From contig NZ_JASAUZ010000001.1 in assembly GCF_030162935.1 (NCBI RefSeq), positions 656,186 to 720,185 of the forward strand: 64,000 nucleotides of DNA. Reading direction: 5' to 3'. This stretch comes from Comamonas halotolerans. Lineage in GTDB: Bacteria > Pseudomonadota > Gammaproteobacteria > Burkholderiales > Burkholderiaceae_C. The position numbers and the translations under genes are program-made. The notes beneath the pieces are model-generated. The model was given only the letters and a program-made list of their open reading frames with translations, ran no database searches and was not told where the DNA came from. Positions within the stretch are counted from its first letter, which is position 1, and every line of letters begins with the position of its first letter. Positions 1-9,629 of the stretch are shown here, in pieces.

Positions 1-2
1 AT

Positions 3-650
3 CACCACTTCGCGTTGGCAACCATCTTCGAGATTATGGACGTGGCAGCCCGCGCCGACCTGAAGCTGGACCTTTTGCGTGATCTGGATCGACACAAAAG
101 TCTTTTTGAAGGATTGCGTGACAACCCTGCAATTGCGCAAGACATGCTTGATGACATCATTGCGCAGCTGGATCATTGCTATACAGCCTTGCATGCCCAA
201 ACTGGTAAAACCGGCCAGCCGTTGACTGAAATAGATTGGCTAATGGCCATCCGCAGCCGTATTGGAATTCCTGGCGGAACAAGCAGTTTCGATCTTCCGG
301 CCTATCACCGCTGGCAAAGCAAGCCCGCTCATGAGCGCCAGGACGACTTGCAGCAGTGGACACAATGCCTGCGGCCCCTGTCCGATTCACTTGTCTTGCT
401 GCTAGGCTTGCTTCGCGAAACAGGCACGCCACAAAAGGTCGCTGCCACGAATGGTCAATTCATGCAGTCCCTCCCAGCAGGCAAGGCTTACCAGCTGCTG
501 CGCCTACGTATTGACTCTGATTCTGGACTGATTCCGGAAATCAGCGCCAATCGCTTGATGGTGTCTGTGCGTCTGGTACGACCCAACGAAAGTGGCAGCC
601 TGCAATCGACCACGGAAAACGCGGTTTTCGAACTCACACTGTGCGCCTAA
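3..650 (+). CDS. zapD: Cell division protein ZapD, 5'-truncated by window edge
   Basis: ZapD (DUF1342) cross-links and bundles FtsZ filaments at the division septum in the cytoplasm. The reading frame is open from the first bases of the window, so the start lies outside; about 216 C-terminal residues are present. The sequence is typical of the family: [10 protein letters not shown] and AARADLK near the cut, a conserved [12 protein letters not shown] stretch in the middle, and a beta-rich C-terminal end. The stop overlaps the region just before yacG (27 bases to its chosen start), and the zapD–yacG pair is conserved in beta- and gammaproteobacteria, usually with coaE upstream. Confidence 0.93.
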   Translation, partial: HHFALATIFEIMDVAARADLKLDLLRDLDRHKSLFEGLRDNPAIAQDMLDDIIAQLDHCYTALHAQTGKTGQPLTEIDWLMAIRSRIGIPGGTSSFDLPAYHRWQSKPAHERQDDLQQWTQCLRPLSDSLVLLLGLLRETGTPQKVAATNGQFMQSLPAGKAYQLLRLRIDSDSGLIPEISANRLMVSVRLVRPNESGSLQSTTENAVFELTLCA

Positions 651-676
651 GCGCCTGCCTGTGTCAGACTGTGAGC

Positions 677-886
677 ATGAGCAACAACACTGCGAACTCA
701 ACCACCGTGAAGTGCCCCACATGTGGAGGCCCAAGTCTGTTTGCGCCATCGAATGCATCGCGCCCCTTTTGCAGCATACGCTGCAAAGACATAGATTTGG
801 GCGCCTGGGCGGCGGAAGAGTTTCGCGTTCCAGCACAACCGCCTCAAGACAATACATACGGTGATCCACGCACTGAAAACGATTAA
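677..886 (+). CDS. yacG: DNA gyrase inhibitor YacG (zinc-binding)
   Basis: A 69-residue YacG protein. The family binds one zinc ion and inhibits DNA gyrase by contacting GyrB. The zinc ligands are visible as C13-x2-C16 (KCPTC) and C32-x3-C36 (FCSIRC), followed by the conserved DLGAWA segment and an acidic tail, [10 protein letters not shown] start it at the ATG of MSNNTAN; an in-frame ATG 36 bases upstream lies inside the end of zapD and would add a tail unlike the family. It is the last gene of a zapD operon and is followed by a strong terminator. Confidence 0.92.
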   Translation: MSNNTANSTTVKCPTCGGPSLFAPSNASRPFCSIRCKDIDLGAWAAEEFRVPAQPPQDNTYGDPRTEND

Positions 887-911
887 TTCACAGCCATCAC
901 CAATACCCATG

Positions 912-956
912 AAAAAGGGTTTCAGATAGCAGTTATCTGAAACCCTTTTTCTTTTT
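912..956. terminator. Bidirectional intrinsic terminator between yacG and mutT
   Basis: A perfect 17-bp stem (912–928 with 934–950) encloses the loop GCAGT. It begins with AAAAA and ends with TTTTT, so both strands have a U-tract. It serves the convergent yacG (plus) and mutT (minus) genes. Confidence 0.93.
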
Positions 957-978
957 CTAAACGATGAACACTTCGTTT

Positions 979-1458
979 TTACACAGCTTGTGCTGCATAT
1001 ACACTGGCATCAAAAGGAAGCCCTCTCTCTTCGCTCAGCCACTGCAACACGGGCAGAGATCCCTCCAGCACTGGTCGCACCTGCAGCGGCAACTGCTGCC
1101 ATGCCATCTGCTGTCCTTCCAGCATGGCAAAGTCGCCCTCCCACTGCGTGATCTTGCACCAGTGCAGCCGCACCAAGGCATGGCTGTACGCATGCTCCGT
1201 CACCTTCCAAGGCAGGCAATTGGTGATGGTGATACCAATTTCCTCCTGCAACTCACGGCGCAGAGCCTGCTCCACGGTTTCGTCTGCTTCAAGCTTTCCC
1301 CCAGGGAACTCCCACCAACCCGCACGCGGTTTTCCCGCAGGGCGACTAGTGATCAGCAAAGCTCCATCACTTTCACGAATCAGCACGCCCACGGCAACTT
1401 CGGTGTGTTTGCGTTCAGAAGAAGTGGAATCAGTCACAGTCAAAACTGGCTTTCTCAA
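979..1458 (-). CDS. mutT: NUDIX hydrolase, MutT type (8-oxo-dGTP diphosphatase)
   Basis: A 159-residue NUDIX protein. MutT hydrolyses 8-oxo-dGTP to the monophosphate and so prevents A:T to C:G transversions. The complete NUDIX box runs from about residue 53 to 76 (GGKLEADE … RRELQEEIG), and the preceding GWWEFPGGK is typical of MutT. The short length argues against the bifunctional MutT–thiamine-phosphate-synthase form. Its start overlaps the stop of the DUF815 ATPase by 4 bases (ATGA), so the two are probably translationally coupled. Orthology to MutT rather than another dNTP-cleaning NUDIX is likely but not proven. Confidence 0.88.
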   Translation of the reverse strand: MRKPVLTVTDSTSSERKHTEVAVGVLIRESDGALLITSRPAGKPRAGWWEFPGGKLEADETVEQALRRELQEEIGITITNCLPWKVTEHAYSHALVRLHWCKITQWEGDFAMLEGQQMAWQQLPLQVRPVLEGSLPVLQWLSEERGLPFDASVYAAQAV

Positions 1459-2384
1459 ATTTCAGCACCGTCGGTCAGGCCATCAACATCCGCAATACGC
1501 TCGCGCAACACCTCATCGCGCACGCTACGGCCCGCATAGTCGCGCGCGAACTGTTGCGCGACACGGCCACTGCGCGAGCCGCGCTCCAGTGCCCAGACCA
1601 AAGCTTCGGGTTCCGCCGCTTTGATGGCGGACTCTCCCAACCCCATGGAACGCAACCATTGCGCCACCACGCGCAGGTATTCATCTTGGCTGAATGGATA
1701 AAAACTCACCCACAGACCAAAACGCTCGGACAACGAGATTTTCTCTTCGACCACCTCGCCGGGATGGATTTCTCCATTCTCTCCCTTGGACTGTGACAGG
1801 TTGTCCGTCATGTATTCGGGCAGCAAATGCCGACGATTGCTGGTGGCATAGACCAGCACATTGGGCGTCGCCGCCGACACCGAGCCATCCAGAATTGATT
1901 TCATGGCCTTGTAACCAGGCTCGCCTTCTTCAAAACTCAAGTCATCGCAATAGATGATGAACTTCTCCGCACGGCCTGCCACCACGTCCACTATATCGGG
2001 GAGGTCTGTCAAGTCTGCCTTATCGACCTCAATAAGTCGCAGGCCTTGAGGCGCATAAGCATGCAGACAGGCGCGAATCAACGACGACTTACCCGTGCCC
2101 CGGGCTCCAGTCAGCAACACATTGTTGGCAGTGCGCCCCTGCACAAACTGCTCGGTATTGCGTGCGATCTTTTCTTTTTGCGTGTCAATGTTTTGCAGAT
2201 CTGACAGCTGCATGGCACCCACATGGCGCACCGGCTCCAGCGCTCCGCAACCATTGGCGCGCTTGCGGTAGCGCCAGGCGATGGCTGCACTCCAATCTGC
2301 AGGGGCTTGCAAAGGCTGGGGCAGCACCGACTCGATGCGCTGCATCAACTGCTCTGCCCGCTCTACCAAACGCTCCAAAGGGTT
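1455..2384 (-). CDS. DUF815-family AAA+ ATPase
   Basis: An ATP-binding protein of the DUF815 family (309 residues from the chosen start). The P-loop TGARGTGKSS, a Walker B-like FIIYCDDLSFE and a sensor-like VLVYATSNRRHL are all visible. The family lies next to mutT in many betaproteobacteria; its cellular role is not established. I start it at MNPLERLVERAEQL because the 39 residues that the longer frame would add look like translated intergenic sequence. It overlaps mutT by 4 bases. Confidence 0.85.
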   Translation of the reverse strand, partial: NPLERLVERAEQLMQRIESVLPQPLQAPADWSAAIAWRYRKRANGCGALEPVRHVGAMQLSDLQNIDTQKEKIARNTEQFVQGRTANNVLLTGARGTGKSSLIRACLHAYAPQGLRLIEVDKADLTDLPDIVDVVAGRAEKFIIYCDDLSFEEGEPGYKAMKSILDGSVSAATPNVLVYATSNRRHLLPEYMTDNLSQSKGENGEIHPGEVVEEKISLSERFGLWVSFYPFSQDEYLRVVAQWLRSMGLGESAIKAAEPEALVWALERGSRSGRVAQQFARDYAGRSVRDEVLRERIADVDGLTDGAEI

Positions 2385-2413
2385 CATCACATCTTGCACT
2401 GCTTTGTCTCCAT

Positions 2414-2434
2414 CATTAATTTTTGATAGCTGCC
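2414..2434. repeat. Possible fragment of a dispersed Comamonadaceae intergenic repeat
   Basis: The sequence ATTAATTTTTGATAGCTGCC resembles the GATAGCTGC core of short repeats that I associate with intergenic DNA of this family. A second possible copy is at 21752–21844. This is similarity by eye only. Confidence 0.25.
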
Positions 2435-2518
2435 TAAGATTCAAGAACAAGGAATTCAAATCATTTCCCGTCGAAATCCTTGCACACCAAACGATTGCCA
2501 CACCTAGCAGGTCCTAAA

Positions 2519-2542
2519 AGCAAAAGGAGCCACAGGCTCCTT
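2519..2542 (-). terminator. Intrinsic terminator of argJ
   Basis: On the minus strand the stem AAGGAGCC–TGT–GGCTCCTT is followed by TTGCTTTT. It lies between the argJ stop and the DUF815 gene and separates the two transcription units. Confidence 0.7.
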
Positions 2543-2604
2543 CAGATCACATCCAGCGTTGTACAGCATCCAACCCATCTGGGCATCGTGCAACGCCGCC
2601 TTCA

Positions 2605-3834
2605 TCAGGAGCGATAGTCGGCATTGATGGTCACGTACTCATGGCTAAAGTCACACGTCCACACTGTCTGCGACGCGTTGCCACGCCCCAGGTTTACACG
2701 CACGGTGATTTCCTGCTGCTTCATCACGCGCTGACCATCTGCCTCTTGGTAGGAAGGATTGCGGCCTCCATTGACCACGACATGCACGTCGTCCAGATAC
2801 AGATCAATCTTTGTCTGATCCAGATCGGTGATGCCTGCATAGCCCACCGCAGCCAAGATGCGGCCCAAATTAGGGTCTGACGCAAAGAATGCTGTCTTGA
2901 CCAGCGGCGAATGCGCAATGGCGTAAGCAGCAAGGCGACATTCTTCTTCGGTCTTGCCTCCATCGATTTGCACAGTGATGAACTTGGTTGCACCTTCGCC
3001 ATCGCGCACAATAGCTTGTGCCAGCAGGCGAGCAACCTCTTGCAGCGCTGCTTTCAACGCCTTCGCATCGGAGCTGTCCCAGCTACTGACTGGTGCATTG
3101 CCTGCTTGGTGCGTGGCAATCAACACGAATGAGTCATTGGTCGAGGTGTCACCATCAATGGTCACGCGGTTGAACGAGCCATCCGCCAGCTCTTTGACCA
3201 AATCTTGCAGCAGCTCAGGGGCAATAGCCGCGTCAGTGGCCAGATAGCCCAGCATGGTTGCCATATTGGGACGGATCATGCCCGCGCCCTTGCTGATACC
3301 GGTAATGCTGACCGTCTTGCCATCCACTTGCACCTGACGACTATAGGCCTTGGGCTGGGTATCGGTGGTCATGATGCCCTGTGCAGCCACCTCCCAGTTA
3401 TCCGCCTTGGCTGCGGCAATTGCTGCAGGCAACCCCGCCACGATACGCTCCACCGGCAACTCTTCCATAATTACACCGGTTGAAAATGGCAGAACCTGCT
3501 CAGGCTGAACGCCCAGCTCCTTGGCCAGAGCCGCGCAGGTCGCACGTGCATTCGCTAGACCTGCTGCACCGGTGCCTGCATTGGCATTGCCGGTGTTAAT
3601 CACCATCGCACGAATACCCTTGCCCACTGCCAAATGCTCACGGCTGACCTGCACTGGAGCTGCGCAGTAACGGTTCTGCGTGAATACACCTGCCACGCTG
3701 GAACCTTCGTCGAGCAAGAACACACTCAGGTCTTTGCGATTGGCTTTGCGCACACCGGCTTCAGTAACACCAATACGCACACCGGCAACTGGATGCAGGT
3801 CAGCGGCGACGGGAACAGGCAAATTCACAGACAT
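2605..3834 (-). CDS. argJ: Bifunctional ornithine acetyltransferase / N-acetylglutamate synthase ArgJ
   Basis: ArgJ (409 residues) transfers the acetyl group from N-acetylornithine to glutamate in the cyclic arginine pathway; bifunctional forms also use acetyl-CoA. The family self-cleaves into alpha and beta chains in front of a nucleophilic threonine. The conserved site is seen as [10 protein letters not shown], with Thr at residue 193. Other family motifs include [11 protein letters not shown] and [11 protein letters not shown]. The start at [13 protein letters not shown] is preceded by GGAAGACCTGCA; an upstream in-frame ATG would add 18 unconserved residues. It sits downstream of secA with a terminator between them. 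Confidence 0.96.
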   Translation of the reverse strand: MSVNLPVPVAADLHPVAGVRIGVTEAGVRKANRKDLSVFLLDEGSSVAGVFTQNRYCAAPVQVSREHLAVGKGIRAMVINTGNANAGTGAAGLANARATCAALAKELGVQPEQVLPFSTGVIMEELPVERIVAGLPAAIAAAKADNWEVAAQGIMTTDTQPKAYSRQVQVDGKTVSITGISKGAGMIRPNMATMLGYLATDAAIAPELLQDLVKELADGSFNRVTIDGDTSTNDSFVLIATHQAGNAPVSSWDSSDAKALKAALQEVARLLAQAIVRDGEGATKFITVQIDGGKTEEECRLAAYAIAHSPLVKTAFFASDPNLGRILAAVGYAGITDLDQTKIDLYLDDVHVVVNGGRNPSYQEADGQRVMKQQEITVRVNLGRGNASQTVWTCDFSHEYVTINADYRS

Positions 3835-3896
3835 TGCAGGTCTTCCTACCAAAAAAACAGTGAGAGGGCAATTATGGAGCCTCTGCACGCAATACG

Positions 3897-3923
3897 AAGA
3901 AAAACACGGGCAACAGCCCGTGT
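3897..3923 (-). terminator. Intrinsic terminator of secA
   Basis: On the minus strand the 8-bp stem ACACGGGC–TGTT–GCCCGTGT runs directly into TTTTTC, 28 bases after the secA stop. Confidence 0.85.
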
Positions 3924-3950
3924 CGTTTGAGCAAAAGTGTCTTGCTTAGA

Positions 3951-6674
3951 TCAGTTCAGCTTGCCGTGGCAGTTCTTGAACTTCTCGCCGCTACCACATG
4001 GACAAGGGTCATTTCGGCCTACGCGCACGCCCGGCGGCAATTCGAAACGATCCGTCTTGTCACCATCAGCACTCGCATACTTCATACCACCCTGCACGCT
4101 TTCAGCGTGATCTTCAATACTTTGCGCCACTTGATCCAGCTGCTCAGGCTGCTGGATACGCACGGTGAGCAAAACACGTGTCACTTCATTCTTGACCTGA
4201 TCGATGAGCTGTCGGAACAACTCGAACGCCTCGCGTTTGTATTCCTGCTTGGGCTGCTTTTGCGCGAAACCACGCAAATGGATGCCTTGACGTAGATAGT
4301 CCAACGCAGCCAGGTGGTCACGCCAGTTGGTGTCAAAGCTTTGGAGCAACACAGCGCGCTGGAAGTTCATGAACTGCTCGGAGCCCACCAAATCCAGCTT
4401 GCCTTGATAAACATCGTTCGCTGCCTTCTGGCATGCCTCCAGGACTTCTTCGTCCGTGATGGAGTCAGATGCCTTGACCATGGATTGCAGATCCACATGC
4501 ACCTGCCAGTCAGCCAGCGCCTTCTCCAGAGCTGGCAGATCCCATTGCTCCTCCATGGACTCAGCAGGCACGTACATGCGCACCATGTCCGCAATGCAGT
4601 CTTCGCGCATCACGTTGATCATCTCTCCCAGGTCGGAGGTGTCCAGAATCTCATTGCGCTGCTGGTAGATGACCTTGCGCTGGTCGTTAGACACGTCGTC
4701 ATATTCGAGCAACTGCTTGCGCATGTCGAAGTTGCGCGCCTCCACCTTGCGTTGTGCGGACTCGATGGAACGCGTCACGATACCCGCTTCAATCGCCTCA
4801 CCCTCAGGCATCTTCAGGCGATCCATGATGGCACGCACGCGATCGCCGGCAAAAATGCGCATCAACTGGTCATCCAGACTCAGATAGAAACGAGAAGAAC
4901 CGGGATCCCCCTGGCGGCCAGAGCGGCCACGCAGCTGGTTGTCGATACGGCGTGATTCATGGCGCTCGGTCGCGATGATGCGCAAGCCTCCAAGCGCCTT
5001 CACCTCATCGTGATCCTTTTGCCATTGGGCACGCAGTTCCGCAATCTGAGCTTGCTTGGTCGCCTCGTCCAGTTCTGCGTTGCTATTAATCAGCGCCTCT
5101 TGCTTGCTGATATTGCCACCCAGCACAATGTCGGTACCACGGCCAGCCATATTCGTTGCAATGGTGATCATGCCCTTGCGGCCTGCCTGGGCGATGATGT
5201 CCGCCTCCTTGGCGTGCTGCTTGGCATTCAGCACCTGGTGCGGCAAACCAGCCTTGGTCAGCAACTCGTCAATGATTTCCGAGTTTTCAATCGAGGTGGT
5301 TCCCACCAACACGGGCTGGCCACGGCCATGGCATTCGCGAATGTCTTCAATGGCCGCGTTGTACTTTTCGTTGGTCGTCTTGTAGACGCGGTCCAGCTGA
5401 TCCTCTCGCTTGCTGGGCTTGTTGGGTGGAATCACCACGGTTTCCAGGCCATAAATACTCTGGAATTCAAAAGCTTCCGTATCCGCCGTACCCGTCATGC
5501 CTGACAGCTTGTTGTAAAGGCGGAAGTAGTTCTGGAATGTGATGGAAGCCATGGTCTGGTTTTCAGCCTGAATCGCCACACCTTCCTTGGCTTCGACTGC
5601 TTGATGCAAGCCATCGCTCCAGCGGCGCCCCGACATCAAACGTCCCGTGAACTCGTCCACGATCACCACCTCCCCGTTTTGCACCACGTAGTGCTGGTCA
5701 CGGTGGTAAATGTGGTGTGCACGCAGTGCCGCATAAAGATGGTGCACCAGGGCAATGTTCGAAGGGTCATAGAGCGACGCTCCCTCAGGCAGCAGGCCTG
5801 CTGCCGACAAGATGCCTTCCGCTTTTTCGTGACCATCTTCGGTCAGGAACACTTGGTGGCTTTTCTCATCCACTGTGAAATCACCAGGCTTGGTAACACC
5901 TTCACCAGTGCGAGGATCTGCTTCGCCTTCTTGACGCACCAGTTGAGGGGCCAACTGGTTGATCGCCTGATACATGGCCGTGTTGTCGTCGGCCTGCCCC
6001 GAAATGATCAATGGGGTGCGCGCCTCATCAATCAGGATGGAGTCCACCTCGTCAACGATGGCAAAGTTCAGCCCACGCTGCACCCGATCGGCCTTGTCAT
6101 AGACCATGTTGTCGCGCAGGTAGTCAAACCCGTATTCGTTGTTGGTACCGTAGGTGATGTCCGCCAGATATGCCAGCTGCTTGTCTTCGCGGGCTGCTTG
6201 AGGCAGGTTCACACCCACCGACAAGCCCAGATAGTTGTAGAGCGGACGCATGGTTTCTGCATCACGGCTGGCCAGATAGTCATTGACCGTCACGACGTGC
6301 ACACCGTCGCCTGTCAGCGCATTGAGGTACACGGGCAGCGTAGAGGTCAGGGTCTTGCCCTCACCAGTGCGCATTTCGGAGATCTTGCCCTGGTGCAACG
6401 CCATACCCCCCATCAGTTGCACATCGAAATGGCGCATCTTCATGACACGCTTGGATGCTTCACGCACCACGGCAAATGCTTCGGGCAGTAAGTCGTCCAG
6501 GGATTCTCCTTTGGTCAGACGATCTTTGAATTCCTGCGTCTTGGCCTTCAAGGTTTGGTCATCGAGCTTTTCCAGCTCAGGCTCCATCGCATTGATGCGT
6601 GCCACCGTCTTGCGGTACTGCTTGAGAAGCCGGTCGTTACGGCTGCCGAAAAGTTTGGTGAGAATATTGACCAT
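3951..6674 (-). CDS. secA: Preprotein translocase ATPase SecA
   Basis: SecA (907 residues, close to the usual 901) is the peripheral ATPase that pushes unfolded preproteins through SecYEG. Walker A is MRTGEGKT at residues 101–108, Walker B is in [16 protein letters not shown], and the NBD2 motifs GTDIVLGGN and [17 protein letters not shown] are present. The C-terminal SecB/lipid-binding zinc domain is intact, with ligands C891, C893, C902 and H903 in [15 protein letters not shown]. It is transcribed away from the DUF721 gene, whose family often lies beside secA. Confidence 0.98.
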   Translation of the reverse strand: MVNILTKLFGSRNDRLLKQYRKTVARINAMEPELEKLDDQTLKAKTQEFKDRLTKGESLDDLLPEAFAVVREASKRVMKMRHFDVQLMGGMALHQGKISEMRTGEGKTLTSTLPVYLNALTGDGVHVVTVNDYLASRDAETMRPLYNYLGLSVGVNLPQAAREDKQLAYLADITYGTNNEYGFDYLRDNMVYDKADRVQRGLNFAIVDEVDSILIDEARTPLIISGQADDNTAMYQAINQLAPQLVRQEGEADPRTGEGVTKPGDFTVDEKSHQVFLTEDGHEKAEGILSAAGLLPEGASLYDPSNIALVHHLYAALRAHHIYHRDQHYVVQNGEVVIVDEFTGRLMSGRRWSDGLHQAVEAKEGVAIQAENQTMASITFQNYFRLYNKLSGMTGTADTEAFEFQSIYGLETVVIPPNKPSKREDQLDRVYKTTNEKYNAAIEDIRECHGRGQPVLVGTTSIENSEIIDELLTKAGLPHQVLNAKQHAKEADIIAQAGRKGMITIATNMAGRGTDIVLGGNISKQEALINSNAELDEATKQAQIAELRAQWQKDHDEVKALGGLRIIATERHESRRIDNQLRGRSGRQGDPGSSRFYLSLDDQLMRIFAGDRVRAIMDRLKMPEGEAIEAGIVTRSIESAQRKVEARNFDMRKQLLEYDDVSNDQRKVIYQQRNEILDTSDLGEMINVMREDCIADMVRMYVPAESMEEQWDLPALEKALADWQVHVDLQSMVKASDSITDEEVLEACQKAANDVYQGKLDLVGSEQFMNFQRAVLLQSFDTNWRDHLAALDYLRQGIHLRGFAQKQPKQEYKREAFELFRQLIDQVKNEVTRVLLTVRIQQPEQLDQVAQSIEDHAESVQGGMKYASADGDKTDRFELPPGVRVGRNDPCPCGSGEKFKNCHGKLN

Positions 6675-6904
6675 GCGAACGGAAGCCGCTCACCAGTGCC
6701 TCTTGGACCCTGGAAGCGGCCAAATCCCTAATAGAGTTGCCATGCAGATGGGCTCACTCAGCGCAAAAACAAGAGTTGTTGCCACTGAAAGCCAAAAATT
6801 GATTCTAACTGCCGCTTGCGCTTTGGCACCAACTGCGAATCCCTGCAAGCCCACAAGTAACACAGCAGACTGATAATGCGCAAACTATCCGACCACATAT
6901 CGCC

Positions 6905-7231
6905 ATGTCTTCGCGCCGCCATTTCGCCATCACACTGGAGCAAGCCGCCCAGTCTTCGCCAGCCCTGTCTCAATTGGTGAGCCAGGCACGCGAGGCCAAT
7001 GCGCGCATGAAAGCCATTGAGCCGCTGCTGCCGCCAAGCCTGCGCAACAGCGTCAAAGCGGGCCCTATCGAAGGCAGCGTTTGGTGCCTGATCATTAAGA
7101 ACAACGCTGCAGCCACCAAGATACGCTACCTGCTACCCAGTCTTGAAGCACACCTGCGTACCAAGGGTTGGAATGTTCAAAGCATTCAGCTCAAAGTCCT
7201 CAGCGCGACGCCCTGGCAAAGCCCTGTGTAA
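6905..7231 (+). CDS. DUF721 (DciA-related) protein
   Basis: A 108-residue DUF721-domain protein. DUF721 includes DciA, the ancestral replicative-helicase operator, but this short beta-proteobacterial version has no tested role that I know of. The sequence has an N-terminal helical part (LEQAAQSSPALSQL) and a beta-alpha-beta region ending in RYLLPSLEAHL, as in the family. It is divergent from secA with about 230 bases between. The last 50 bases before the tRNA genes contain only a terminator read on the minus strand. Confidence 0.75.
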   Translation: MSSRRHFAITLEQAAQSSPALSQLVSQAREANARMKAIEPLLPPSLRNSVKAGPIEGSVWCLIIKNNAAATKIRYLLPSLEAHLRTKGWNVQSIQLKVLSATPWQSPV

Positions 7232-7240
7232 GCTGCAGGC

Positions 7241-7263
7241 GAAAAAAAAGACCCGTAGGGTCT
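7241..7263 (-). terminator. Intrinsic terminator of the tRNA-Thr pair
   Basis: On the minus strand the stem AGACC–CTAC–GGTCT is followed by a run of eight or so T residues, 18 bases after the 3' end of the second tRNA-Thr. Confidence 0.75.
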
Positions 7264-7280
7264 ACATCTTCAATCAGAAA

Positions 7281-7356
7281 TGGTGCCGGTTGTCGGATTC
7301 GAACTGACGACCTACCGCTTACAAGGCGGGTGCTCTACCAACTGAGCTAAACCGGC
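7281..7356 (-). tRNA. tRNA-Thr (anticodon UGU), copy 2
   Basis: A 76-base tRNA with encoded CCA. Acceptor arms GCCGGTT and AACCGGC pair fully; the D-arm TAGCTCAGTTGGTAGAGC, anticodon loop CTTGTAA and T-loop TTCGAATC are all visible. The anticodon TGT reads ACA/ACG threonine codons. The top pair of the anticodon stem (27:43) is a C·U mismatch. It is identical to the copy at 7421–7496. Confidence 0.95.
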
Positions 7357-7420
7357 GGTCCACATCACAATGCCGTAAGGCTGCCGATGGGACAAGGTAC
7401 TTCGCAAAAAGCACCTGAAA

Positions 7421-7496
7421 TGGTGCCGGTTGTCGGATTCGAACTGACGACCTACCGCTTACAAGGCGGGTGCTCTACCAACTGAGCTAAACCGGC
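7421..7496 (-). tRNA. tRNA-Thr (anticodon UGU), copy 1
   Basis: It has the same 76 bases as the downstream copy, including encoded CCA and the C·U mismatch at 27:43. The two are 64 bases apart and share one terminator, so they are probably processed from one transcript. Confidence 0.95.
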
Positions 7497-7544
7497 GAAG
7501 ACCGCGATTCTAATACAAATTTCGCGCCCTTAAAGAAATTCCGC

Positions 7545-8084
7545 TTATTTCACACGCTTTAGCGCAGGGCGACCTGCGCCACCGACTGGCGGACGGGGCT
7601 CGTCATCATCACCAGGCTCTGCAGACTTGCCACTGGACGGAACCAGTTGCATCACCTGAGCGGGCGTAGCGTCAATGACCTCTGACTCATGCGCAGCATC
7701 ATCATCAGACACATCACCCATACTGAGCGCAGAGGCATCATCCGGCACTTCGGACAGCAGGTCATCAATCACGGGGAAAGACATACCCTGGCCCGATTCA
7801 CGCGCATAAATTGCCTGGACACGCTCCACCGGCACCATGATCTCGCGCGGCTTTCCTCCGAACCGGGCTTTGAACTCAATGTATTCATTGCCCAGCTGGA
7901 GATTGCCTGTCGCGTCATAGCTGACGTTGAGCACAATCTCTCCATCCTTCACAAACTCACGGGGCACTTGCACAGAACGATCCACCTTGACCGCCAAATA
8001 GGGAGTCAAACCGTTGTCGGTGCACCACTCATGGAGGGCACGAATCAGGTACGGCCGTGTGGATGTGGTGGTTGGCTCGTTCAT
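7545..8084 (-). CDS. sspB: ClpXP adaptor SspB (stringent starvation protein B)
   Basis: SspB delivers SsrA-tagged proteins to the ClpXP protease. The 179-residue protein has the folded SspB domain (RPYLIRALHEWC … LQLGNEYIEFKARFGG), then a long flexible acidic linker, and ends in a short basic-hydrophobic tail, RPALKRVK, matching the conserved ClpX-docking tail. I choose the ATG of MNEPTTT at 8084, 7 bases after CCGGAA; an upstream TTG is less likely. It follows sspA by about 50 bases in the usual sspA–sspB order. Confidence 0.94.
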   Translation of the reverse strand: MNEPTTTSTRPYLIRALHEWCTDNGLTPYLAVKVDRSVQVPREFVKDGEIVLNVSYDATGNLQLGNEYIEFKARFGGKPREIMVPVERVQAIYARESGQGMSFPVIDDLLSEVPDDASALSMGDVSDDDAAHESEVIDATPAQVMQLVPSSGKSAEPGDDDEPRPPVGGAGRPALKRVK

Positions 8085-8133
8085 GTACAAATTCCGGCAA
8101 ACAGCAAAAAAGGAGAGCGCAGCATAGGCGCAA

Positions 8134-8745
8134 TTACTTACGCATCACCTTCTCGGAAGGTGTCAGTGCCTCAATATAGGCTGGGCGCGAGAAGATGCGC
8201 TCGGCATACTTCAGCAAAGGAGCTGCATTCTTGCTCAGCTCGATACCGTAGTAATCCAGGCGCCACAGCAACGGAGCGATTGCAACGTCCAGCATGGAGA
8301 AGCCTTCACCCAACATGTACTTGTTTTTCAGGAACACGGGGGCCAGTTGTGTCAGGCGGTCGCGAATGTGTTGACGCGCCTTCTCCACTTCCTTTTCATT
8401 GCCCTTAACGTTGCGTTGCTCCAGCGTGTTCACGTGCACGAACAGCTCTTTTTCGAAGTTCAGCAGGAACAGGCGCACGCGAGCCCTGTCAACCGGGTCA
8501 CCGGGCATCAGTTGGGGATGAGGGAAGCGCTCATCAATGTACTCGTTGATGATGTTCGACTCGTACAGGATCAAGTCACGCTCGACCAAGATTGGAACTT
8601 GCCCATAGGGGTTCATCGCCGCGATTTCTTCAGGCTTGTTGTACAAGTCCACATCACGAATTTCGAAGTCCATTCCCTTTTCGAACAGCACAAAGCGGCA
8701 GCGGTGGGAATATGGGCAAGTCGTTCCCGAATAAAGCACCATCAT
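8134..8745 (-). CDS. sspA: Stringent starvation protein A (GST-fold)
   Basis: SspA (203 residues) is a glutathione-S-transferase-fold protein that binds RNA polymerase; in E. coli it acts in stationary phase and acid tolerance and has no GST activity. The N-terminal thioredoxin-like half has TTCPYSHRCRFVL and the GST hallmark PYGQVPILVERDLILYES; the C-terminal half is helical. It lies between petC and sspB, the usual order in betaproteobacteria, but a terminator upstream partly separates it from the pet operon. Confidence 0.93.
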   Translation of the reverse strand: MMVLYSGTTCPYSHRCRFVLFEKGMDFEIRDVDLYNKPEEIAAMNPYGQVPILVERDLILYESNIINEYIDERFPHPQLMPGDPVDRARVRLFLLNFEKELFVHVNTLEQRNVKGNEKEVEKARQHIRDRLTQLAPVFLKNKYMLGEGFSMLDVAIAPLLWRLDYYGIELSKNAAPLLKYAERIFSRPAYIEALTPSEKVMRK

Positions 8746-8763
8746 GGCGGAAGCTCCTAAAAA

Positions 8764-8800
8764 TCAAAAAGAGTGGGACGCCCCAAAAAGCGCCCACTCC
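8764..8800 (-). terminator. Terminator between petC and sspA
   Basis: On the minus strand GAGTGGG-CGC pairs with GCG-CCCACTC (one bulged base), and the tail is TTTTTGATTTTT. It lies about 55 bases after the petC stop and just before sspA, so it either ends the pet operon or attenuates read-through into sspAB. Confidence 0.8.
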
Positions 8801-8853
8801 ACTAAGGCCGAACCGCTCTGCGCCGAAACACAAAGCGACAACAGACTGTCTAT

Positions 8854-9612
8854 TTATTTGACGTCTTTCCAGAATGCAGCGTTCAATCTCCAGGTAATCA
8901 GAATAAAGATGCCCAGGAAGATCAAGACGCCAACACCGACGCGAATACGGGTATTTTGGGCTGGTTCACCCATCCATTGCAGGAAGTTGACCAAATCTCC
9001 AACTTGCTGATCGTACTCTTGTGCGCTCATTGTGCCCTGAGAGATGGTTTCCCAGCCCTTGAACACTTGGGTGTTTTGTCCATTTACCTCGACATCCTCG
9101 ATGATCGCACGGCGTTCACCTTGCAATTGCCACAACGCATGCGGCATGCCTACAGAAGGGAACACCAGGTTGTTCCAGCCAGTGGCCTTTTCATCGTCGC
9201 GATAGAACGTACGCAGGAAAGTGTACAGATAGTCAGCCCCCGTACCACCCATTCCTGCGCGCGAACGAGCAATCACGGTCAAGTCGGGCGGGTTGGCACC
9301 AAACCAGTTTTTCGCCTGCTTGGGGTCAATCGCGGAGATCATGGTTTCACCCACCTTGTCAGTGGTGAAGAGCAGGTTGTCTTTGATTTCCTGCTCGCTC
9401 AAACCGATGTCTTGCAAACGGTTGTAGCGCATGAATGCAGCAGAGTGGCAGCCCAGACAGTAATTCACAAACAGTTTGGCGCCATTTTGCAGTGAAGCTT
9501 GGTTGGTCGTATCCACCGGCGCCTTGTCAAGGTGCACCAAGCCGCCCTCTGCGGCATAGGCACCTCCAACAATACCAAGCGCCGCGACCAGCGTGAGGAT
9601 CAGTTTTTTCAT
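8854..9612 (-). CDS. petC: Cytochrome c1 of the bc1 complex
   Basis: The 252-residue cytochrome c1 carries electrons from the Rieske protein to soluble cytochrome c. A Sec signal peptide covers about residues 1–21 (ending in GGAYAAEGG). The haem c site is CLGCH, with C52, C55 and H56, and a single C-terminal membrane anchor is near residues 225–243 (VGVLIFLGIFILITW). The DLTVIARSR segment is typical of the family. It follows petB by 17 bases. Confidence 0.96.
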   Translation of the reverse strand: MKKLILTLVAALGIVGGAYAAEGGLVHLDKAPVDTTNQASLQNGAKLFVNYCLGCHSAAFMRYNRLQDIGLSEQEIKDNLLFTTDKVGETMISAIDPKQAKNWFGANPPDLTVIARSRAGMGGTGADYLYTFLRTFYRDDEKATGWNNLVFPSVGMPHALWQLQGERRAIIEDVEVNGQNTQVFKGWETISQGTMSAQEYDQQVGDLVNFLQWMGEPAQNTRIRVGVGVLIFLGIFILITWRLNAAFWKDVK

Positions 9613-9629
9613 TGTTCTTCGCTCCTAGC

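Noticed and set aside
7168..7350. Frame with CRIRTDDLPLTRRVLYQLS-type ending
   Set aside because: This is the well-known false protein from translating a tRNA gene on the opposite strand; the tRNA-Thr is clear.
7281..7496. tRNA-Val (anticodon TAC) on the plus strand
   Set aside because: The plus strand reads CTTACAA in the loop, but the T-arm and D-arm orientation and the encoded CCA put the gene on the minus strand, which gives TGT (Thr).
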